This document shows, in pieces, positions 58,262 to 64,000 of a DNA stretch of 64,000 nt. Below the pieces are notes generated by a model. That model ran no database searches. It was not told where the DNA came from and worked only from the letters and a program-made list of their open reading frames with translations. Position 1 is the stretch's first letter. Each line of letters starts with the position of its first letter. The DNA comes from Proteus vulgaris (GTDB taxonomy: Bacteria; Pseudomonadota; Gammaproteobacteria; Enterobacterales; Enterobacteriaceae), in the NCBI RefSeq assembly GCF_033708015.1, contig NZ_CP137920.1, positions 2,666,001 through 2,730,000 of the forward strand, in the 5' to 3' direction. A program made the translations under genes and the position numbers.

Positions 58262-58600
58262 TCACACCGCCGTTATCAGAGTGTAGTCATCTGCAATATG
58301 CTCGAATAAATCCTCATCACGCCCAATGAATTTGATTTCATCAGCGCCGACAGATAACGGATCGTCTGAGTGCTTACCGATAGCAATAAAGTCACCTTTC
58401 TTTGCATCGGCATACTCAGTCCAGAAAACTAACTTGATGGTGATTTCAGAGCCAATGTCCAACTTTCCAGATTTAAGCTCGCTACCATAACCACAAAGAA
58501 AATGAACCGGATCAGAGAATACTGGCTTACCGTTTTTGTCTTTCTTTGCTTTCCATAAAGTAGCCCATGAGGTGTAAGCCCAATTTGCAACTGAACTCAT
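58262..58600 (-). CDS. putative head closure protein
   Basis: 112 residues, beta-rich (KLDIGSEITIKLVFWTEYAD, KKGDFIAIGKHSDDP). The start overlaps the preceding stop (TAATG). Place and size fit head closure or connector proteins; no clear family motif is seen. Confidence 0.5.
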   Translation of the reverse strand: MSSVANWAYTSWATLWKAKKDKNGKPVFSDPVHFLCGYGSELKSGKLDIGSEITIKLVFWTEYADAKKGDFIAIGKHSDDPLSVGADEIKFIGRDEDLFEHIADDYTLITAV

Positions 58601-58998
58601 TACGCCCCCCTACACATACAACCGCCTTTCGCTATCCACAAACCAGCGTGAGCAGTTTGAGTTGGATCGGTTGGTATTAAATCATTAGCACAACCGTGCT
58701 TATCTAAACCACGCAGTAGTGACGCAGCCGCTTTCCATCTATCACCAAAAGATTGATATCGAAATGAGCGTGATGCGCCGTTAGGTGCTGCTTGTGAGCT
58801 GATATACTTATCGCCTTGACCAAGTGCCATAAGTGAAAGCAGATACATCTGGATTAATAGTGCGGTTGCTGATGGATAGTGTTTATCAAGGCATTCTTGA
58901 ATACTACCTACCTGCTCAACAAGTGCGTCGAGAATAAAATCAGGTAATTCTATTCCCTGCCCTGTCAGGTACTCTTTGGCTTGCTCTTTTGTGATCAT
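58600..58998 (-). CDS. putative head-tail adaptor protein
   Basis: 132 residues, mostly helical at the start (TKEQAKEYLTGQGIELPDFI, then YPSATALLIQMYLLSLMALG), with a Cys-rich end (CMCRGA). Start ATG 58998 after GAGG; a longer frame to 59016 lacks an RBS. It follows the capsid cluster, where the first adaptor is expected. Confidence 0.6.
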   Translation of the reverse strand: MITKEQAKEYLTGQGIELPDFILDALVEQVGSIQECLDKHYPSATALLIQMYLLSLMALGQGDKYISSQAAPNGASRSFRYQSFGDRWKAAASLLRGLDKHGCANDLIPTDPTQTAHAGLWIAKGGCMCRGA

Positions 58999-59017
58999 GA
59001 TTACCTCACAAAGCAAA

Positions 59018-59054
59018 GCCCCCTTTCGAGGGCATAAAAAAACCGCTTTCGCGG
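59018..59054 (-). terminator. double hairpin after the 57-codon gene
   Basis: Minus strand: first CCGC-GAAA-GCGG followed by TTTTTTTAT, then GCCCTCGAAAGGGGGC followed by TTTGCTTT. The first stem begins at the stop codon of the small gene. Both face the late transcript. Confidence 0.75.
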
Positions 59055-59228
59055 CTATTCGTCTTTGTCTTTTTTAGACTTGGCTTTTGGTGTGGCTGGA
59101 ACCAACTCAGCGGCATCATTAGATAATGCTCTAACATTAGCCTTAAAGGCTGGATGAAGATTTTCTAACTCAACCACCTGACCTTTTTCGACACCATGCC
59201 AAGGGATAATAACCTCGTACTTTGTCAT
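59055..59228 (-). CDS. small phage protein downstream of the capsid gene
   Basis: 57 residues: MTKYEVIIPWHGVEKGQVVE, ELENLHPAFKANVRAL, then a Lys-rich end. AAGGA lies six bases before ATG 59228 and the gene starts nine bases after the capsid stop, so it is real although short. Similar-sized genes of this type lie after capsid genes in other phages; function unknown, perhaps a head-structure accessory. Confidence 0.75.
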   Translation of the reverse strand: MTKYEVIIPWHGVEKGQVVELENLHPAFKANVRALSNDAAELVPATPKAKSKKDKDE

Positions 59229-59237
59229 TGCAGATCC

Positions 59238-60332
59238 TTAACTCAGTTTAGCACCGTAAACCACACCAGACTTTCCGTCACCGTCACGAGTAATTTGCAG
59301 ACCTGCTGCGCTCATGATTTGGAAGTTATAGTTTTCCTGTGGCATAAAGCGAGGCTTAGGAACAACACCTGTTGCCATACCAACTAACGGAGTCACTACA
59401 TCTTTACGACGTTGATAAGCGATAAACTCAGAGCCTTTAAGCGCATAAGTAGGACGAATTTCTTTCACGCCAGCATACGGTAGTAATGTATCGATAATGC
59501 GACCATTTACCACGCTATTACCAGCACCAGCACCGACAGAAACAACCACAGGCTTAATTAAGTTACCCCATGCTTCGTAACTCACCCACATTACATCGTA
59601 AGCATCCACTTTGTTGTTGAATGCAGTCTGACCGAACGCACCACCAAAACCAAAGAACGCTAACAATGCAGGCAAGTCAGCAGTGGTTAAATCGATATTA
59701 GCACCAGAAGCTCCTAAGTCGATTTTCGCTGTGTTGCGGTGATTTTTCAGGCCTTGACCTTTGTACCCCTCAACACTAATAGATGCATCACCATTTAAGA
59801 AGTAGTTAACTACTTTCTTATTAAATTGACGCATTTTTGCAGTTTGAGAATCAAGAACAAGGTCAATACCAACTGTACTTAAACCCGCCGCATGACGCCA
59901 GTTAACACCAAAGCCAGCGGTAAATACTGGGATTGGGTCGCCGTCAGAACCATAATCGGTGTGATCATGAGAGTATGGCGCTTGACCATCAATACTGATT
60001 GATACGTCATCAGCAATGTCGCCAACCACGTTATACAGTTTTGCAGTCTTGCCAATTGGTAGCACTGTTTGAAGACCCATTAAATCATTGACGATTTCCA
60101 TGCCTGTTTCTTGGTCACGCAACTGAATAATGTTGTTATCAACTTCTTTCCAAAAATCCTTAGAGAAACCGCCTGACTGGTTTGCTGCTAAAGTCTCACC
60201 ATCCATAACGCTTTGATATTGGTTAATCATCAGGTTATGTTGCGTGTTATAGATATTACGTGTAGCCCATAGGCTATCCCACTGACGTTGCAGTCGGCTA
60301 TTTGTTGCTAAAGTTTCAGCAGTATAAAACAT
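59238..60332 (-). CDS. major capsid protein
   Basis: 364 residues. Start TAETLATNSRLQRQWDSLWA; SLMDGETLAANQSGGFSKDF-like region, then GFGVNWRHAAGLSTVGIDL and, near the end, KGSEFIAYQRRKDVVTPLVG. Position after the cement and protease genes, length and lack of any other candidate make this the capsid subunit; an HK97 fold is inferred. It is not related to lambda gpE by eye. AAGGA before ATG. Confidence 0.8.
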   Translation of the reverse strand: MFYTAETLATNSRLQRQWDSLWATRNIYNTQHNLMINQYQSVMDGETLAANQSGGFSKDFWKEVDNNIIQLRDQETGMEIVNDLMGLQTVLPIGKTAKLYNVVGDIADDVSISIDGQAPYSHDHTDYGSDGDPIPVFTAGFGVNWRHAAGLSTVGIDLVLDSQTAKMRQFNKKVVNYFLNGDASISVEGYKGQGLKNHRNTAKIDLGASGANIDLTTADLPALLAFFGFGGAFGQTAFNNKVDAYDVMWVSYEAWGNLIKPVVVSVGAGAGNSVVNGRIIDTLLPYAGVKEIRPTYALKGSEFIAYQRRKDVVTPLVGMATGVVPKPRFMPQENYNFQIMSAAGLQITRDGDGKSGVVYGAKLS

Positions 60333-60344
60333 GTTTTTTCCTTT

Positions 60345-60794
60345 TTATTGATCAGTAGTTGCAGTAGCCACAGTGCCAACACGAAAGCGAACACGAATGA
60401 AATCATCAGCTTTTAGCGTCACTTCATCTTGAGAGTAGCCAATTACTGATTCTGTATCAGCAGATGCAAGAGCGCCTTTACCATCAACACCAAGTTTGAT
60501 CGGAGAGTCTTTTTTATAAGTTCCAGCAGGAACCAATACAGCCAGCTCTCGACCTTCTTCTACATACTCACCAACTAGAGAATCACCAACCGGAACGCCA
60601 TCACGAATAGATAGCCCTTGGTGATATGCTGGATTGGCTACATAAATGCGACCGGATAATGCGGTGGCTTGAGCGAACTCATTGTCTGCGTTAATAACAA
60701 CAAAAGTGCCTGGCAACGTAACTGCTTTTGCTGCGCGAGTTTCTGTGATTGATTTACCGTCAAGGTTTACACGGCGGTAGCGACTAGTAGCCAT
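60345..60794 (-). CDS. putative head decoration / cement protein
   Basis: 149 residues, beta-rich (VTLPGTFVVINADNEFAQAT, GDSLVGEYVEEGRELAVLVP, DFIRVRFRVG). It lies directly before the capsid gene and overlaps the DUF2213 stop (TAATG). Such proteins stabilise the capsid at hexamer centres. Assigned from position and fold-like pattern. Confidence 0.55.
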   Translation of the reverse strand: MATSRYRRVNLDGKSITETRAAKAVTLPGTFVVINADNEFAQATALSGRIYVANPAYHQGLSIRDGVPVGDSLVGEYVEEGRELAVLVPAGTYKKDSPIKLGVDGKGALASADTESVIGYSQDEVTLKADDFIRVRFRVGTVATATTDQ

Positions 60795-61147
60795 TATTTA
60801 GCACCTCCAAAGTATGCCACTGGATCTGGTGCGCCAGTTTGCTCTTGTTGAGCGCCTGAGTTGCCAGCCAAACTTGCTGCGTCACCAATTTGTTTATGCA
60901 TGTCGATCAGCGCCTGACCTTGCAGTGAGTTTGCAACCACTTCACCGTATTTTTCGGCAATTACTTTGCGCATTTCGGTTTCTTCTGCGCGTTGGTTTGC
61001 GGTTAAAGTTTCTTTTAACTGATCTTGGTTGGCTTGCAACGTATCAATTTTTGACGTAATGCCTTCCAATGCTTTTGTTACGTTCGTAGCAATTTGATTG
61101 CCGATTTCTGAATAAAGCTCTGTTTTTTCTTCTTGAGTTAAAGGCAT
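60794..61147 (-). CDS. nested scaffold-like product within the DUF2213 gene
   Basis: In-frame ATG 61147 (Met308 of the long protein) is preceded by ACGGAGGG with five bases spacing, a stronger RBS than many starts here. The product would have 117 residues, mostly coiled coil (EEKTELYSEIGNQIATNVTK, DTLQANQDQLKETLTANQ). This repeats the lambda C/Nu3 plan, where the scaffold is made from an internal start of the protease gene. Confidence 0.55.
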   Translation of the reverse strand: MPLTQEEKTELYSEIGNQIATNVTKALEGITSKIDTLQANQDQLKETLTANQRAEETEMRKVIAEKYGEVVANSLQGQALIDMHKQIGDAASLAGNSGAQQEQTGAPDPVAYFGGAK

Positions 61148-62068
61148 GTCGCCCTCCGTGCTGTTATTGATTGCAGGGCTTGCCTGCGGTTTACTGAAAG
61201 CTGATTTAAGTTTGTTTGTTACAACCTTTACCCATGACTCTTGGCGCTCAACTTCTTCGCCTTGCACATCAAAGGTGATGTTGCCATTTTCATTTGTGTA
61301 GGAATGTAGTTTTGCATTACCGCCATCGATAACGATTACTGCATGAGTGTCTGTGAAATCAGATACCCACACATAACCATCACCAACAACGAACTGTTTC
61401 TTTGCAGCCATTTCAAGGCGATGTGATTTTTCACGATAAGTTTCACCAACTAGAGCGCCACTGTTAGTTTTAACCTCTGTGGCTTGGTCAGCATTAACCA
61501 TCATTCCAACACCTTGATCTGGTGTTGCTGCGCCTGACTCATAAAGCAGAATTGCGTCATGATCCATGCGGTGTATCTTTGCAATCCAGTTATAGCCCTG
61601 CGCCTTTTGTTCTTCGCTTGCTTCAATCTGTTCAAGAAAGACAGCAACGCTCGTATGAATTGGCTCTGAGCTTTCACCGCTTTCAATCGCTTCAACGCGC
61701 TGAAGAACTTCCTTGCCACCTTCTGACTCTTTGGCCTTGTCTACATCTATCCACTTTTCTAAATAGATGCGATTACCGACCTTGGAAACATTTCTGTTTG
61801 CCGCACCGATATACCCAACATTAAGCCCCTCGAAAGAAAGCGCTGATACAAACTGACCATCAAGCGTGGGATGCCCTAAAGGCGCTGGAGTTCCTTCTAA
61901 CTCTCGGTAATGAGCGTCAATCTCACTGGATGGATATAAGCCGCCATTCATAATGACGTTTGCTGGTAGCGTGTAACTTGGGATAATAATGTGTTCACGA
62001 CCGTTGTATGTTTCACGCCGAATAGATGCGCTATTAACTTTTGTCGTGACGTTTACTTGAATTGGCAT
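60794..62068 (-). CDS. DUF2213 protein, probable prohead protease with scaffold domain
   Basis: 424 residues. The N-terminal part (about 1-190) matches DUF2213: REHIIIPSYTLPANVIMNGG, then GTPAPLGHPTLDG and a His/Ser-rich core (PIHTSVAVFLEQIEA, RMDHDAILLYESGAATPDQG). The C-terminal about 120 residues form a coiled coil. The place between portal/morphogenesis and capsid genes and the domain plan fit a maturation protease fused to scaffold; catalytic residues are not proven. GGAGGA precedes ATG. Confidence 0.7.
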   Translation of the reverse strand: MPIQVNVTTKVNSASIRRETYNGREHIIIPSYTLPANVIMNGGLYPSSEIDAHYRELEGTPAPLGHPTLDGQFVSALSFEGLNVGYIGAANRNVSKVGNRIYLEKWIDVDKAKESEGGKEVLQRVEAIESGESSEPIHTSVAVFLEQIEASEEQKAQGYNWIAKIHRMDHDAILLYESGAATPDQGVGMMVNADQATEVKTNSGALVGETYREKSHRLEMAAKKQFVVGDGYVWVSDFTDTHAVIVIDGGNAKLHSYTNENGNITFDVQGEEVERQESWVKVVTNKLKSAFSKPQASPAINNSTEGDMPLTQEEKTELYSEIGNQIATNVTKALEGITSKIDTLQANQDQLKETLTANQRAEETEMRKVIAEKYGEVVANSLQGQALIDMHKQIGDAASLAGNSGAQQEQTGAPDPVAYFGGAK

Positions 62069-62071
62069 CAG

Positions 62072-63001
62072 TTATTCCTCCGCCCATTGATAACCACGTT
62101 CTTTCATGGCCTCTTTTTCCTCTAACAGTTTATTGATGAGAGTCTTGTTGTAAGGCTTGCCGTCTTTATCAACAAGAACGGTTACAGTTGAGCACTTGCA
62201 GTTAATTGAATTAGCGTCACGAGCCCACCAATCACGTTGCTCATCAGACGTAAACATTTTCCCATGCCTAGCTGCGTGATTAGGCCTTGTTGTTGGGCTC
62301 AGCGCGGAGATATGAATTTCACGAGTTTCAAGGTTAAGCATCTCCTTGGCTTCGTCCGCTTCATCTAATCGCGCCCTGCGTAATGCGCTAGTTATCTCTG
62401 TTCTTGCTATTCGATTAGCTCGACGAGTTTCAATGCCAGCCTGATTGGTTAGGTTTCTAGCCACTTCACGAGGATTTCGCCCTCTCGCGATCCCGTCAGT
62501 AAGAATCCGAGCCATGTCAGCTTTAACCTGACCTGATAGCCCTTTCATCTCCTCAAATATACGAGCACGAACTAGAGCCATTCTTAACTGGTATGGCTCA
62601 CTCATCAGTATCGTTGCAACACTTTGTTGAGTTGCTGCGTAGACAGTTGATTGCTGCGCTAGGTTTGCGTACTGCTGCGCTGTTCCTCTTTCGTATGCTG
62701 TACTAACGTACTCAAGGAAAAGAAAGTTGCCAAACTCGCCACCATTCAAAAGCACCTCATCAACCATTAGCTCACCATCTCTCAAAAGTATTGAAAGGTA
62801 GTTAGGATCTAAATCGAATTGGTATTTTCTATTGACGACTGGCTCAGAGGGGATTCTGTTAAGAAGTTGAATATAGCCTTTTGATATTCTTCGAATACGT
62901 TTTGCAAACTCTCTCATTGCGCCACGCTCTAGCTTATCGACTGATGTTGGATCAGCTTTCGTTCCGGGTCTTATCGCCGTCCTTATTTTCTGTACCTTCA
63001 T
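62072..63001 (-). CDS. head morphogenesis protein (SPP1 gp7 / Mu F-like)
   Basis: 309 residues. The C-terminal Mu F-like domain is clear: RANRIARTEITSALRRARLD, SALSPTTRPNHAARHGKMF and the ending WWARDANSINCKCS with its CKC. Minor head protein associated with the portal. I use ATG 63001 after AGGTG; GTG 63010 is also in frame. It overlaps the portal gene by 50 bases. Confidence 0.85.
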   Translation of the reverse strand: MKVQKIRTAIRPGTKADPTSVDKLERGAMREFAKRIRRISKGYIQLLNRIPSEPVVNRKYQFDLDPNYLSILLRDGELMVDEVLLNGGEFGNFLFLEYVSTAYERGTAQQYANLAQQSTVYAATQQSVATILMSEPYQLRMALVRARIFEEMKGLSGQVKADMARILTDGIARGRNPREVARNLTNQAGIETRRANRIARTEITSALRRARLDEADEAKEMLNLETREIHISALSPTTRPNHAARHGKMFTSDEQRDWWARDANSINCKCSTVTVLVDKDGKPYNKTLINKLLEEKEAMKERGYQWAEE

Positions 63002-64000
63002 CAGTTTCACCTAATGGCTCTTCACTATCATTTTCATAGCCAGCCGCTTCCCTAATTTCTTCGACACTAAACACTGGCTCACCAGTAGCGAGAGCGGTTT
63101 GATTAATTCGACTCATTTTCTCGGAGCTATCCAGTTTTTCAGTAGATGACTGCTCATTTAAATCATCCCAAATAACCGTTTTCTCACCGATAGGATCTAG
63201 CACCTTGATGTTAATTAGGTGATCGATGAAGTCCTCTATCTCAAATGAGAGTTCGCTTTCTCTGCGTGATTGGCATCGTGCATTGAAATACTTCTGGTCT
63301 TCCGTGCTAGCCCTTTCACCAGTCTGCATGCCAACAAGTATTTTGGATGGAATATCCATTGCGGCTGATGCGGTTTGAAGATTGACGTTATAAGTTGGTG
63401 TCGGATCAGATACAGCCGTAACCATAGGACTAACATTTGCGCCCTTCGTAACAAGAACTGAATCATTACCTGCGTTGATTTCTCTTGCTACTTCATTATA
63501 AATTTCCTGCAACCCAGCAATGTCAACGCCATACATTCTTGCCATTTCATCAAGGCTGGCTTCCTTTTCGTAGTTAATATTTAGCTGTCTTGCTGCGTTT
63601 TTAAGGAATGACTCGCCAGAACCACCCTCAACCTTTTCAAGACTTACAAAGGCGTTATAGGCAGGTTCAAGAAAGCCGATGGCGTCAACTGAATAATCAC
63701 CGAGAATAAAAACCCGATCCGGATGGATATTGATATTTCTAGTCCCACCATTCGGTAGCGTCTCCGTGTACTGCCACATGCTAGGTTGACCGTAATTAGG
63801 AGAGTTAATATCCGTCACCCAATCAGTAGGCTTAATTGCATTCGCCCATGCTGGCGTTGCTTTTTTAAGTAGCTTTGATTTCGTGACGGGCTCATGCCAC
63901 TTCCCACTATCATTGATATGAAGGATCAAGCCTGCATAACGACCAACAAGTCGCTTCTGATCTGCCTCTTTGAACGCCTTCCAAATACGCTTATTTACGT
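62952..64000 (-). CDS. phage portal protein (5' end outside window)
   Basis: The frame runs open to base 64,000 and visible residues start VNKRIWKAFKEADQKRLVGR. About 348 residues are seen. DUF1073-type portal: ADQKRLVGRYAGLILHI, then HPDRVFILGD and PSKILVGMQTGERASTEDQK, near the canonical portal wing. The C-terminus is acidic. Forms the dodecameric DNA entry ring. The terminase genes should follow to the right. Confidence 0.85.
   Translation of the reverse strand, partial: VNKRIWKAFKEADQKRLVGRYAGLILHINDSGKWHEPVTKSKLLKKATPAWANAIKPTDWVTDINSPNYGQPSMWQYTETLPNGGTRNINIHPDRVFILGDYSVDAIGFLEPAYNAFVSLEKVEGGSGESFLKNAARQLNINYEKEASLDEMARMYGVDIAGLQEIYNEVAREINAGNDSVLVTKGANVSPMVTAVSDPTPTYNVNLQTASAAMDIPSKILVGMQTGERASTEDQKYFNARCQSRRESELSFEIEDFIDHLINIKVLDPIGEKTVIWDDLNEQSSTEKLDSSEKMSRINQTALATGEPVFSVEEIREAAGYENDSEEPLGETDEGTENKDGDKTRNES

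Larger units (their letters stand above)
42860..64000. mobile_element. lambdoid siphophage prophage, late half (continues past the right edge)
   Basis: A continuous block of phage structural genes, nearly all leftward, in order portal, head, capsid, connectors, tail tube, tape measure, M-L-K-I-J and fibre. The left boundary lies between about 42,650 and 42,980. Terminase, lysis, repressor and integrase are not in the window, so whether the prophage is complete is unknown. All visible structural genes are intact. The head genes are not lambda-like, while the tail tip is, so it is a typical mosaic. Confidence 0.92.

Noticed and set aside
1..64000. CRISPR arrays, toxin-antitoxin or restriction systems, insertion sequences, rRNA or tRNA genes
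   Set aside because: No regularly spaced repeats, transposase, nuclease-methylase pair or RNA gene signature was seen on either strand.

Overview
The window looks like a low-GC enterobacterium of the Proteus group (Morganellaceae). This rests on an AT-rich chromosome (near 40% GC by eye), E. coli-like gene order over more than 30 kb, and Proteus-like extras such as a lipoprotein broad-spectrum racemase. The genus is inferred; no marker such as 16S rRNA is present.

Positions 1-42,650 are chromosome. The left part holds the 3' portion of a membrane PQQ glucose dehydrogenase gene (gcd), a broad-spectrum amino-acid racemase, an ascorbate-type PTS (EIIA-EIIB-EIIC) divergent from a LacI-family regulator, and yfcD, yfcG and yfcH. 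After an ERIC-type repeat comes the co-oriented block pdxB-usg-truA-dedA-accD-folC-dedD-cvpA-purF-ubiX, transcribed leftward with several overlapping genes and a PurR box in front of cvpA-purF. Next are an AraC regulator/EamA exporter pair and fabB facing mnmC. FabR-like and FadR-like boxes lie between fabB and mnmC. A small accessory patch follows: a secreted protein plus DUF2145 pair, a GNAT acetyltransferase and an unknown lipoprotein. Then come yfcL-epmC-yfcA, aroC-prmB, a Dps-family gene, smrB, sixA, the anaerobic beta-oxidation pair fadI-fadJ, yfcZ, fadL and mlaA. FadR-like boxes precede fadI and fadL, so synthesis and breakdown of fatty acids appear to share a regulator here. The E. coli neighbours mepA and flk are missing from their usual places.

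From about 42.9 kb to the right edge lies the late half of a lambdoid siphophage prophage, read leftward: portal, Mu-F-like head morphogenesis, DUF2213 protease/scaffold, cement protein, major capsid, head-tail connectors, tail tube with an Ig-like domain, tail chaperone, a tape measure of 1,122 residues, then lambda-like M, L, K, I, J and a tail fibre. The terminase, lysis, regulatory and integrase genes must lie beyond 64,000. At the tail-fibre end a rightward gene encodes a homologue of DNA polymerase III theta (HolE / P1 Hot). Features not explained by simple lambda-like order are a nested scaffold start inside the DUF2213 gene, a 57-codon gene after the capsid, a three-gene insert between tail chaperone and tape measure, an oppositely oriented gene inside the tail operon, and four terminator-like hairpins facing the late transcript.

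No tRNA, rRNA, CRISPR array or insertion sequence was recognised. I did not find an entirely new system. The best candidates for new biology are the small insert genes in the prophage tail operon, the theta homologue at its end, the DUF2145 pair and the orphan PTS.
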